This document shows, one piece after another, positions 23,736 through 34,059 of a stretch of DNA of 64,000 nt. The stretch spans positions 1,133,474-1,197,473 of the forward strand of contig NW_005434667.1 in NCBI RefSeq assembly GCF_000315625.1. The letters are read 5' to 3'. The position numbers and the translations under genes were made by a program. Position 1 is the first letter of the stretch; each line of letters opens with the position of its first letter. The stretch is from Guillardia theta CCMP2712 (lineage: Eukaryota > Cryptophyceae > Pyrenomonadales > Geminigeraceae). The notes beneath the pieces were generated by a model, which searched no databases, was not told the DNA's origin, and saw only the letters and a list, made by a program, of their open reading frames with translations.

Positions 23736-24078
23736 GCTACCTCCTTGTACGCTAACAATGGCCTTGAAGGGAGAAAAGTGAAGGGGCCTGGACGCCTCCT
23801 GTTTTTCGGTCACTAAATGAGTTTTCAGTGCTTGCCCGGGCCGCTTAGTGGCATACCACCCTTGCTTCTCCTCTCTCTGTCTCTGCTCTCTCCCTCCTCT
23901 CTCTGTCTCGCTCGGACCTGCGTGTCGTCATCCGGCCATGGCTTCAGTATGAAAGATGTTCAACGGTTGTGAGATCCAAAAAAAAACATCATGGCACCGG
24001 TGTATGAGGGCGATGAAACAAAACGAGGGCGATGAGTATGTCGGGTGGGGGATGAGGGCGTGTGCGCGAAAGGGCAGC

Positions 24079-25891
24079 ATGGCGAGGGGGAGGGTGATGG
24101 TGGTGATGGCTGCCGCCGCTGCCTGCTGCATCGCCATGTCCTTGTACTTTAAGGTGACATAGAAGATGTTCTGACTGCATGTTGACTCTGACTTGTTGAT
24201 GGCAGGGCGAGGGAAACGAGCTGGTGGAGTCCGACTTGCACGTTTACCCAGTGGATGCCAAGGCTGTAAGGCAATATTTGAGCCACCAGCAGGATAGTTC
24301 TCTTCATAGCAAACAGGCGAAAGTGAGAGCATCTCACGCAATGCTCAAATCACAAAGAAAATCTCGAGCAAGGAATGCAGTACCCCGCGACCGATTGCGA
24401 ATCGTGCCCAGGAGGCAGTCGCAGATGTTGTCGGATGACGTGGATGCGCTTGATGGTAGTCAAGGTGTCGTCCATGCTGAGCCATTGGAAGATCCCACCA
24501 CTCAACCTGAGAATGTCTACACTGTTGCCGGTACGTCATTCCCGACCAACCTCAACCTCGTTGCTCCTACTCAGTACGCAGCGTCATCGGGGAGTGAAGA
24601 GAGCCCAGCCAACACTGAGAGTGAGGAGGCGGCTCCTGCTTCAGACGACTCCAGAGGCAGCAGTGAAAGGCCATGCACGGGTCCAGTTCGACATACCGAT
24701 ACAGACGATTGCGTGGCGAAGAAAGCCATGGCGCAGGCATTGCAGGCCGAGAAAGATGTCATGTCTGTAGACAGCAACATCGACACGACATCCAAGCACA
24801 TTTCATCTGTGGAGCAGTGGGAAGAAGATGAACATGATACGATCAAGAAAGATTTGACAAGGAAGTTCCATGCTTTGGATCGTCTTCTCAGGAAGCAAGA
24901 CCGATTGCTGGACACAACAGATAGGCGAATCACGAACGGGGACCAGATTGCATCATCAAAGATCAAGCTGTTCAAGAACGATGAGATTCAGCATGTAGAA
25001 TCGATCATCAACAGGGCAGAAAAACTAGAAAGCGAGGTAAGCCGTGTCTTGCCGTTACTCTCCTGTGGGATCATAACTGTGGGTCATAACTTGTGTGTGG
25101 CAGGGTAAATTGATCTCACAAATGCGAGGTCCTCCCGGCTTTCCAGGGCCTCCAGGGCCCCGTGGCGCTCAGGGCGCTCAGGGTATACAGGGGCCGCGCG
25201 GACCTCCCGGGGATGAAGGCACTCCTGGAGAAGTGGGAAGACGAGGTTAGCCCAGCGACTGTACCTCTTTCTTTGTTCATGGGCCCTGACTCTGACGCTG
25301 ACTCTGACTCTGACTCTGACTCTGACGCTGACTCTGACTCTGACTCTGACGCTGACTCTGACTCTGACTCTGACTCTGACTCTGACTCTGACTCTCACTC
25401 TGACTCTGACGCTGACTCTGACTCTGACTCTGACTCTGACTCTGACTCTGACTCTGACTCTGACGCTGACTCTGACTCTGACTCTGACGCTGACTCTGAC
25501 TCTGACTCTGACTCTCACTCTCACTCTCACTCTGACTCTGACTCTGACTCTGACTCTGACTCTGACTCTGACTCTGACTCTGACTCTGACTCTGACGCTG
25601 ACGCTGACGCTGACGCTGACGCTGACTCTCGTCCTCTCCTCACTCCTGTCGTGCAGGTCGAGGTGGAAGCCCAGGGCTGGAGGGAAGAAGAGGACCGGCA
25701 GGACACTACGCGCATCTGCGGGTGATCGGCGACAATTCCAATCAGGTCCAGTGTTGATTGCGTGGTGAATGGTCGGCTGACAAGGATGGCAGGGAGAACG
25801 TGAGCAGCAATCTTACGAGAAGTTCAAGCGAAGCCTGGACATTATGAATAGCATTATTGATAGGTTGAAATCTGCTTCACAAAACAAATAA
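24079..25891 (+). CDS. Membrane-anchored collagen-like protein
   Basis: Five exons join in phase: 24079-24153, 24206-25036, 25104-25245, 25657-25745 and 25793-25891, about 411 residues. The chosen start gives [17 protein letters not shown], a basic end followed by a hydrophobic segment, as in a type II signal anchor; an in-frame ATG at 23956 would add 41 residues. A Ser/Glu-rich stalk follows, then a coiled coil ([20 protein letters not shown]). Next come about 25 Gly-X-Y triplets split by an intron: [19 protein letters not shown] on one side and [15 protein letters not shown] on the other. The phase-1 intron keeps the triplet register exactly. The C-terminus is short and helical ([18 protein letters not shown]). 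The layout of anchor, coiled coil and collagen resembles animal transmembrane collagens, and the coiled coil probably nucleates trimers. Function at the cell surface is inference. Confidence 0.8.
25286..25628. repeat. (GACTCT)n hexamer array in the collagen-gene intron
   Basis: About 57 units, mostly GACTCT with GACGCT and CACTCT variants, fill most of the 411-nt intron 25246-25656. The splice sites flanking it preserve the Gly-X-Y register, so the Ser-Asp reading of this array is not part of the protein. Confidence 0.9.
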
Positions 25892-26243
25892 CATCTTTAT
25901 TGAACGAATCCATCTGCTCCTTGTTGGATACAGCTGTGAGACCAAACGCGCAGTCGATGAACAGAGACATAGTAGACAGAATCTCTGAACCCTTGACCAC
26001 GCGCTATTCTCAGCCAGTCTTGTCGTCTTTATTTAATGCCTTGTAACTTAAGAAGCAAAAGTGCGACTATCTGACCACTCTCCTCGTTCCTCCCATCCCT
26101 GTCTTGTCTTGATCTTCTGCATCCTCTTCTTCTCCCCTCGCACTTGGCTCAACCAGAGAACTGGAGGTTGTTTGGCGGGTCCATGGTGAAACCAAAAAAA
26201 AATTCAAGATTAGTCACAGGGCTCATCAAGGGGCGAAATAGAA
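25892..26243. other. Spacer between collagen-like and MORN genes
   Basis: The collagen-like gene ends at 25891. The next 350 bases contain no coding signal and should hold its 3-prime UTR and the promoter of the MORN gene. Confidence 0.4.
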
Positions 26244-27843
26244 ATGCAGGAGCTGGTGGGGCGGCGGCATCAGGCCATCGAGCCCACCCTGTCGGTAGAC
26301 CACGACATGGAGCATGACGAGGACCAGCTGAGGTCGATCTCCGACCTCTCCGAGGACACCAGCGGCTTCTGCTCTCCCAGCGCGAGCAACTTGACTGCCC
26401 CTAGCCCCTCCTCCTTCAAAGTTCGCGCAGCCGAGAGTTTCTGCACCTGCCACTTCCTCCCGGTCAACGAGCTGTTGGGCAAGCACACGGTCGAGCAAGG
26501 GGATGGAGTCGTCCTGGAGGGTGAGTGGATGAATGGCAAGATGAATGGCAAGGGTACTTTGCAGAGCGACAAACTAGGGTCATACGCAGGGGATTGGTCG
26601 GATGGTATGATCCATGGCAGGGGAACATTCTACTTCCTTGATGGGCAAATCTTCGAGGTACTTGAGATTGAATGATGCAGGTCTTGTTTCTGGGAAGATC
26701 CTGACGCTGATGTCTCCTACCTCTCTCTCAGGGACTCTTTGTTCATGGAAACCCAACCAACGGAGTGATGAAGAGGTTCGAGATACGTCAAGAGCGGAGC
26801 TAGTTTTTGACGACAGCTTGCAAGCAGAGTCGATGGTTCCAAGGATCTGGTCAAGTTCGACGGGACCAAGTCAATCTTCGATCCTCACTTGCAGGGCCTC
26901 AGCGACACCTCAGACCCTCGGCCAGGTCCGGCAATGGAGCGGCCGCGTGAAGGAGAAGCGAAGTCTTCCCCAGCCATCATGGTCCCTCCTCTGCGATTGC
27001 CGACTGAGAAAGCAGAGACAAGGTTCCCCATGCGCTGCAGTTGCCATGGCAGGAGCGTGCAGGAGATTGTCGGGAAGCACACAGTGGAGGCCTCGGACGG
27101 TCGATTCTACCTCGGAGAATGGCAGGACGGGTTGTGGCATGGCAAGGGCAAGTGGGAGCACCCGACCATCGGGTCGTACATCGGTGAGTGGCATGCGGGA
27201 GTGTTTCATGGGAGGGGCAAGTTCTGCTGGTACGACGGGTCGAAGAGAGACAAGTCAGTCTTCACGTCGCTGACGGTGAGTCAACAGCATGACATGCCTG
27301 TTCTCATCGCTGCTCGTCGCAGGGAGAGTTTGTCATGGGCTGCCCACTGCACGGGATCTTAGAGAAGGAGGATGGCACAAAGTGTCATGTGTACTTCGAC
27401 GGGAAGACTTCGATCCTTGACAAATCGCTTGCGCCCGTGACGATGTACTCGATCAAGTCGACGACCTGCAAATGTCATGGGATGTCATTCGAAGGCCTGG
27501 AAGGGCATCATGTTGTAGAAGAGGCAGATGGAAGGAGGTACGATGGTCATTGGAGGCATGGAATGTGGCATGGGAATGGCACCCTCAACAACCCGGTAAC
27601 AGCTTCTTACTCTTCTGACTTTGATGGTTCTGTTAGATCATCGGTTGTTATGAAGGTGGATTCTACTTGGGTTCATTCCATGGGCAAGGGAGATTGGAGC
27701 TCAAGAATGGCAAGGTGAGGAGATTCGAGAGGATTCCTGTTGATTTCCTCACTGACTGAGCCTGGCAGATTTACGAGGGGGGTTTCGACCATGGAAGATT
27801 TACTGGTGGAGGCGATCAAGCTCTTCTCACGTCATTCACATGA
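26244..27843 (+). CDS. MORN-repeat protein with three CxCH modules
   Basis: Exon 1 is 26244-26657; the next exons begin at 26732 and near 26830. Later junctions are clear: an exon ends near 27271 and the next begins at 27324, one ends near 27597 and the next begins at about 27640, and the last begins near 27779 and ends at 27841-27843. MORN repeats (GEWMNGKMNGKG, GDWSDGMIHGRG, GEWQDGLWHGKG, GEWHAGVFHGRG, GHWRHGMWHGNG, LGSFHGQG, GGFDHGRFTGGG) run through the protein. They form a membrane- or partner-binding beta-hairpin solenoid. Three times, a short CxCH element (CTCH, CSCH, CKCH) precedes a G-x-H-x-VE-x(2-3)-DG block that leads into MORN hairpins. One junction between 26760 and 26850 is not resolved. 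No kinase or other enzyme domain is seen. Confidence 0.8.
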
Positions 27844-27972
27844 GAGCTAGTTTGCTGGGGGAGTCCTGACCCTACCCGAACCATTACGATAAGAATCCTA
27901 GGGATTTTATATTTCTTGTGACTCCGAGAAGTCATGTCGTCAACAGGTGTTTGCCTCTACTATTGCGAGAGA

Positions 27973-28494
27973 TCAGCTCATCCGCACTGCTGCGAGCTTC
28001 TTCTTCGGCTTCTTTGCATTCCCTGCCTCCCACCCCTCAATGTCAATGTCTTCGTCCATACTCAGACTCATCTTCAGCGCAGAGGCCTTCGGGGTGACAT
28101 CGATCTTCTTAGGAGGCTGATAGTTGGGTTGTAGTCCCAGCTGACCGAAGAAGTCTGGTTCCTCCCTCGTTTCCTTTTGCTCCATGGGCGCCATCCCATC
28201 GAAGTCTTCCAACCTCTGCAATACAGGAGGCGGCCCGGTGTTGGTGGGTTTACTGTCCCAGTCGTCGAAATGATCCCAATGAGCCCCTGCTTCAAGAGAC
28301 TCCAGCGACGAGTCTCTAGGCGTGCTGTCGCTCTTCTTGGCTGCGTTGATCTTCCTCGGACAAGGGAGGCATTCAAGAGCTTTCTTCAGTGCCCACATGC
28401 CGTTCTTCCCCTCTTCTCCTACAGTCGCTCGTCCTTCCTCTTCCTCTTCCTCTTCCTCTTCCTCTTCCTCTTCCTCCCTGCTCTTCTTGTCCAC
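27973..28494 (-). CDS. Acidic/basic small protein, EBAG9- or SCYL1-tail-like
   Basis: A minus-strand frame with stop at 27973. It contains WDHFDDWDSK, VLQRLEDFDGMAP, EEPDFFGQLGLQPNYQPPKK and DEDIDIEGWEAGNAKKPKKK. The DFF...P-x-Y-x-PKK and WDDWD-type signatures loosely recall EBAG9/RCAS1 and the tails of SCYL-like trafficking proteins; this is a weak resemblance, not an identification. The upstream Glu run comes from a (CTTCCT) hexamer tract at 28437-28484 and may be intronic; a splice acceptor could lie near 28400. No in-frame ATG exists upstream of the tract within the frame, so the 5-prime end is unresolved. It is convergent with the MORN gene. Confidence 0.4.
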   Translation of the reverse strand: MDKKSREEEEEEEEEEEEEEGRATVGEEGKNGMWALKKALECLPCPRKINAAKKSDSTPRDSSLESLEAGAHWDHFDDWDSKPTNTGPPPVLQRLEDFDGMAPMEQKETREEPDFFGQLGLQPNYQPPKKIDVTPKASALKMSLSMDEDIDIEGWEAGNAKKPKKKLAAVRMS

Positions 28495-28656
28495 TTTCCC
28501 TCCTGTTTTCTATGTGCGCGTGTTTCCTCGCATAAAAGAATCGCCAACCCAGCTGTCGAACGTTACGGATGCGTTACACATCGAAAACCTGGATGCGAAT
28601 CCGAAATGCGTCAGTGGCTGGGGACGAGCGAAATGATGCGATAGGCGAGGGAGGGA

Positions 28657-28711
28657 GAGGAGGAGGAGGAGGAGGAGGAGGAGGAGGAGGAGGAGGAGGA
28701 GGAGGAGGAGA
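28657..28711. repeat. (GGA)n microsatellite
   Basis: An almost pure GGA trinucleotide tract of about 17 units in the short spacer between the minus-strand acidic protein and the plus-strand NHL gene, which start head to head. It gives false poly-Gly and poly-Pro ORFs. Confidence 0.85.
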
Positions 28712-28838
28712 CGGGGTGGGGGTGGGGGTGGAGGGGGAGAGAGAGAAGGTGAGGAGAAGGAGGAGAAGAGTAAAGGCGGTTGTGAAGCCAGCAAGTTGGT
28801 CGTGAGCAAGGAATAAAGGTGCAGAACAGGCGGCGAAT

Positions 28839-31740
28839 ATGATAAGTGCCAACAAGCCAGAACACAGACCCCTGTCCGAGCGGATCATTGACGATGATCA
28901 GCTCCGCTACGACCTGATGCAAGTGAGAGAGAGGATAGAAGACCTGAAACGCACTAGGATGGAGATAAGGAGAAGGCAGGTGCTCCAGCAGAACAAGATT
29001 GCAGGTGACTACCTATTGGAATCATTTTCCTGTCCGCATGTCGATCTTCCTCCTTCACCTCATTCTTCTCTTTCATTCTTCTATCTTCCCTGTTCTCCTT
29101 GAATCGCTTCTCATCTGCCCCTCGGACATCACCTTCTTACCGCATCTCTTATGCAGATTTCACCGATTGGCTCGACGTCTCGCAGCTCAAGGATGTCCGA
29201 AGATCTGCTTCAGAACTTCTCAGCATGGCAGGTCGTCAAATACAAGTGAGCTCCGAAGAACTAGAGCAGATAGAAGCGAGCATCGCCCAGGAAGAGCGCT
29301 CGTTCGCCATGCTGGAGTCACGGGTGAAGGACACAGAGGCGCAGCTGAAGCCGTCTGAGGTCTTGCTCGTCACTTCCATCACCCCGCCACTGAGCTGGAA
29401 ACTTGACAAGACTCTCGTCGAGAAAGTCGACGAGCCTTCCACAGAGCAGCTGGAGGAGGAGGAGGAGGAGGAGGAGGAGGAGATCGAGGAAAGACATGCA
29501 GGGCATGATGACGCATTATCGACGGACGTATACCGCTACATGCTCTCCTGTCCGGAGGCTGTGTGCTTGTCAGGAGAAGGAAGCATCATAGTTCTGGATA
29601 GTGCCAAGAGCAGTGTGTTCAAAGTTTCGTCATCAGATAAGGTCGAGATCTTAGCCGGCATCGGGATGTCGGGTTACAGCGACGGGAGCACATCCCAAGG
29701 CTCAAGCAAGCATGACGCGCCCGACCACGTTCCTGCTGCATTCAGTCACCCGCGGGGAATGAGCATCGATGAGAGTGGAAACATCTTTGTGTGCGATACT
29801 GGCAACCACTGTATCCGAGGCATCTCCGTTCATGGAAGGATCACAACGATGGCCGGGACTGCGCAGTCTCCCGGGAGTGCCGACGGGCCAGCCCTGAGCT
29901 CCTCGTTCAACCAGCCATGGTGCTGTGTGAGTGGCAGGTTTCATGAAGAGGATTGTTTGTACATCTGCGATTCAGGGAACGACTCGATCAGATGTCTGCA
30001 TGCTGATGAAGGCGGGGCCATGGTCAAGACGATCGTTGGATCTACGTCACAGCAACACAACAGAAACAAGTTGAAGTTTCCCTGGAGTATTGCGTATGTT
30101 GACAACCTCTTATATGTCGGAGACAAGTACAACTATCGATTGGTTGAGCTGAGCCCGGAGAAAGGAGAGATTCTCAGGTGGAAAGCTGCCATACTGCTGG
30201 GCTTAACGTAACTCTTTGTCAGGAGCATCTCCGATCTTTGGCCGTCGAGCTTGCGATTTGCCCCGAGAGGGATAGCGATCAGTGACGACGGCAACATGTA
30301 TCTGACAGACTCTTGGAATTGTAAGGTATCCATGGCGGTCCGAGCTCCTCCCTGTTCTTGACTTCCACAAGGTGTGGAGGTGGAAGGTGGACGGGACGGA
30401 GGCCCTTCAAGAGGTGAGAACGGGTCTTGCATGTCTTGTGGAGCTGAAGTTCAAGTCTCAAGGTCGCGGGCTCTGGGATTCGCTCCCACCGGGACGGTAG
30501 AGGAGAGTTCGCTCAGTTTCTTTATCCCTCCGGAATCGCGGTAGGAAAGTAACAAGATGCAAGTAAATCTCTCACGGGAGACAGGTCGAGTCTGCTAGCT
30601 CTGTGGTGGTTTGCGATACAGGCAATCAGTGTTTGAGAAGATGCAAGTGAGATCGCACTGATGTTGGCTACATGGGTGTTCTCATAGCTGCTCGCAGAAT
30701 GTTGCGCGATGATGAAGTGAAGGAGAAGATGAAGAAACTGGTTCAGAGCATCAACACGAGGAACATCCGTCAGGTCCTTGAACTCTTTCAAAGCTCTCGT
30801 TGCTTAGTGGCATCACAAATTATTCAGGCCATCATCACATGGGCAGTAGCCAGTCAAACGGATTCGACAACGTGGCAGCCGTTCGATGTAGTGCTTTCCC
30901 TTGCACTGGGATCTATTGGTTCGGATTCGTCGGAGTGTCCACTGAAAGTCTTTGAGGACAGGAGCCCTGATCTGCGTGCGATGGTGACAATCAGATATGA
31001 TGTGAATGGTTCTGCATGTGAAGGTCCAGTAGGTTGAAACCATTGCTCGGGTCCTGCAGTGGAGGGTTGTGAAGAGCAGATCACAGGCTGAGTTTGAGGT
31101 GCGCAGATTTTACTGCCAGTCTTGAAACGCTGATGCCCTGTATTCATATTCATAGAATTCGCTGGAAATGTCAGATGAGGAGAGAAGAGCGAAGATCGTC
31201 GAGGCGAAGCAGATCTTTGACACGTACGACCAGGACGGTGGTGGGAGCATTGATGCTCAGGAGTTGGTAGAAGCTTGCTGTTTGTCGCCATTCACTCATA
31301 GACATCATTGTAGAAAGAAGCTCTGGCGGCTGCGGACGTCGAGATGAGCGAGGAGGAAGTGGCTTCTCTTCTTGAGGAGTACGATGAGGATGGCTCGGGA
31401 ACAATCTCGTTTGAAGAGTTCTGTCAGATGCAGGTCAGGATCTGTTGACCTCCCGCAGCTCCGTTGGTTGATGCTCGTGCAGGGCCTGAGTCTCACTGAC
31501 ACGGAGAGGGAGGAGTTTCTACCCTCGAGCAGTGACGATGCTACTGGGGTAGACTCCGATCACTCCGAGCTTCCTGACACTGCAGCACAATCTCGCAACA
31601 GGCAGGAGGAGATAGCGCCTTCAGAGGAGAATTCGGAGAAGCAGGGAGCAGAACAGAAAGCTGCAGGCAGTAGGAAATCTTCAGAGCAGCGAGTTGATGA
31701 GAACAAGTCGAAGAAGTCTGTCCCAGCAGCGGACCAGTGA
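28839..31740 (+). CDS. NHL-repeat protein with C-terminal EF-hands
   Basis: The start MISANKPEHRPLSERI leads into a coiled coil (LMQVRERIEDLKRTRMEIRR, later ASIAQEERSFAMLESRV). The NHL beta-propeller blades follow: AAFSHPRGMSIDESGNIFV with CDTGNHCIRGI, SSFNQPWCC with CDSGNDSIRCL, LKFPWSIAYVDNLLYVGD, LRFAPRGIAISDDGNMYLTD and SSVVVCDTGNQCLRRC. In-phase short introns (for example ending ctgctcgcag before AATGTTGCGC at about 30700) continue the chain through a helical region to VETIARVLQWRVVKSRSQAE. Two canonical EF-hand loops follow, DQDGGGSIDAQE and DEDGSGTISFEE, and a Ser/Glu-rich tail ends at 31738-31740. NHL propellers bind proteins or RNA; EF-hands bind calcium. The single-gene model rests on frame continuity; a split near 30660 remains possible. 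Confidence 0.72.
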
Positions 31741-31905
31741 AATCAGCTGTCGCAGACTCTTCTCGTACCTCCAAACCTTCAGCAGCATCTTCAGATAAAC
31801 TAGCCAGCCAGACTCAAACTCGAAAGAAATGATAGGTAGTTCATGAGGATCGTAATGTTATAGTTGTTGTTGTATATCTACAGGTAGCTGATGAAATGGA
31901 AAAAC

Positions 31906-32834
31906 TCATATGAGCTCGTTCAGACTCTCTAAGCCGATGGGATCCTTCCTTGACATGGCTCTGGCGGCCATGATATAATCTCTTGGAGAAGGAGCAAGTA
32001 CCACATGCCTGTTATTGTAGTTTCAAACACAAGTGTACAAAGATATGTTCTACAAGTGCTCAAAAGATGCTCACCTGTGGATGATCCCACGAGATAGTTT
32101 GGTGTACATCCCCAGCACTATCGAGCAGCCCGGCTTGCCTCGGAGCAACTTTTGAACTTTTCCTGGGTGCATTCCATGCACATCCTTTCCATCCACCGTG
32201 ACAAGGATGTCGCCTACCCCACAGACAGCCTGTCGCTGTAAGAAGAACGATCAGAGGCAGGCGGGTCAAAGAAAAGCACATGGCGCACATCGCAGCATCC
32301 ATACGGCTCCACCTTGGAGATTCTCAGGCAGCCACTGGAATGTTTGACCCCGTTATACTCAAAGTCTTCAACTGATCCCTCCAGCTCTATCCCACAGTCT
32401 ATTTCATCCTCTCCCCGAAGAGAATCAGCAAACTTCTCGACTTGAGCTTGAGCAGCCTTCTGCTTGACATCGGAATCTTTGCCATCAGGCTGCTGATGAG
32501 TTTTCAGACCACTCTCCAAGTCTGCATTTGACCGCAGGATAGCAACTTCTTCTTCTTGTTTCGATGCTATCTCTTCATATTCGTCTGTGAAACAGCAAAT
32601 ATAATTGTAGATCACTTTCATGCAGACTACGAAGACAAGCGCCAAGAATAGGATACTTCCTACAATGACAGCAAGGTTCTTCCATGTGTTCCCTCCTGCT
32701 TCGTTCATGTGTTGCTGGCTTGCACGGAGAACAAGAAGGGCACTGCCAAGGAAGAGGAGAAGGAGGAGAGTAGCGACCAAGTCTTGCTTCCCTGCATTGA
32801 AGATCGGCAACCTTCCTCCCCGCGCCCCCACCAT
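31906..32834 (-). CDS. Membrane-anchored PDZ-domain protein
   Basis: Three exons join in phase: 32834-32289, 32235-32075 and 31981-31906, about 260 residues. Two hydrophobic segments (DLVATLLLLLFLGSALLVL and LAVIVGSILFLALVFVVCM) are followed by an acidic/helical linker. A PDZ domain then spans the first intron: SGCLRISKVEPYGCCD joins AVCGVGDILVTVDGKDV and VQKLLRGKPGCSIVLGMY. PDZ domains bind C-terminal peptides, so the protein is probably a scaffold at a membrane. The C-terminus is DPIGLESLNELI. The start at MVGARGGRLPIF lies at the edge of the GC-rich repeat island, so the promoter region seems to have been occupied by repeat DNA. It is convergent with the NHL-EF gene, with stops 165 bases apart. 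Confidence 0.7.
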
Positions 32835-32927
32835 AGCGCCGCAGGCTCCAGAAATAGAACAAGGTCACCGGTACGGCACAGCCAGCCTGGCCGCCGGGCG
32901 GCTGCCGGGCCGTCACACTGTGTCCTC

Positions 32928-33453
32928 GTACTGATCTTTAACTTAACTTTGAGTAAAGGCCGCGCCTGGGTCGACCCGGGCCGCCGCCGCTGTAGGCTGT
33001 CAACACAGTCTATCCGAGGCCCCCGCTCCCGGGAGTCCGGGCCGCCGCCGCGGCTGAGTCACTACTAGGCTACCCGGTACGGAAGGCTCCGAGTCGGTGT
33101 CAACGGTCTACAGTGTGCATAGTACAAGTCTAACAAACTTGTAGCACTGTGACTCAGTAGTGAGTCGGAGGTGCGGCTCTTTAGCGGCTAGTCACGGCGG
33201 GTCACCGGCAGGCGCACTGGCCGGGGCCCGTGGGCCGGGGCCGGCGGCACCGTGGCACTGTGACGGGCTTAACTTTGAGTAAAGAAAACGGGGCGCTTGA
33301 AGCGGCCCGGCAGCCTTTTTATCAAGTTGAGTGAAATATCAAGTAACTTTTAGTAGTCACCAGGGTCGGACCGTCCGATGGGACCTCAGCCGCAAGCATT
33401 ATGGCATGCAGGGACACAGGACTCTTTACTCAAAGTTAAGTTAAAGATCAGTA
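32928..33453. repeat. GC-rich island bounded by an inverted repeat
   Basis: A block of about 31 bases that starts GTACTGATCTTTAACTTAAC and ends in the TTAACTTTGAGTAAAG core at 32943-32958 recurs as an exact reverse complement at 33424-33453. Between the two copies lie about 460 bases of very GC-rich DNA with CCGGG/GCCGCC words and an additional direct core at 33269-33284. I see no ORF of note. The arrangement resembles a short non-autonomous inverted-repeat element, but target-site duplications are not evident. Confidence 0.65.
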
Positions 33454-34059
33454 CTATTGACTTTTTAAAACTCATTATATCACTCTATTAAGACCCTTGT
33501 TGAGTGAAAATAGTGTAGAGCTAGTCCAAAAAGGCCTCAGGCTCATGTCTCTTCGTGGTACGTGCTCGAACAGTTGGGTTTGAATTTTTACAAAAAGATT
33601 AGTTTTCAGATATTTTGCTGACCAACGTCACGAGGTCTCGCTTGTAAAGATGACCGTTTGGAGGTCTAACTTGACTACCCCACCTGGTAAAGCAATGACC
33701 TCTCTGTCATGACCCCTACTTTATGCTTTTTTCCACCTACCCTATGATAAATGCTGTGTACCTTTGGATCCACTTTACCACCCCACAGAAGAGTATCTGT
33801 CTTTACCAACGCCTTTGCGCGCAATGCTAACCAACAATGCCGGCCTCAAGCGGTCAGGCACGAAAGAGTTAGCCATTAACTCAAGGACGGCAGAGCTTGA
33901 CCATATGTGATTAGTGATAGAACCAAGCACAGTCATTGACTGGCAGGAACCGCAAGGCATCTGAGTCTTGTACTTGGTACAAGGTCAAAGTTATCGCGGT
34001 AACTGCTCTAAAGCTCGTATCGACCCTCGTCTTGTTTCTTGGACATTGTTATCAACGTC
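33454..34059. other. Intergenic region upstream of the channel gene
   Basis: AT-balanced DNA with no supported ORF. It should contain the promoter and leader of the large channel gene that starts at 34060. Confidence 0.4.

Noticed and set aside
25286-25628. CRISPR-like array
   Set aside because: Units are contiguous hexamers without spacers, and the genome is eukaryotic.
25162-25725. Ser-Asp repeat protein on plus and Arg-Val repeat protein on minus
   Set aside because: Both come from the GACTCT array, which lies in an intron whose borders keep the collagen Gly-X-Y register.
28510-28922. Poly-Pro, poly-Gly and poly-Leu ORFs
   Set aside because: They derive from the GGA and CTTCCT tracts in the head-to-head spacer.
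32928-33453. Autonomous transposon
   Set aside because: No ORF for a transposase or integrase inside, and no clear target-site duplication.
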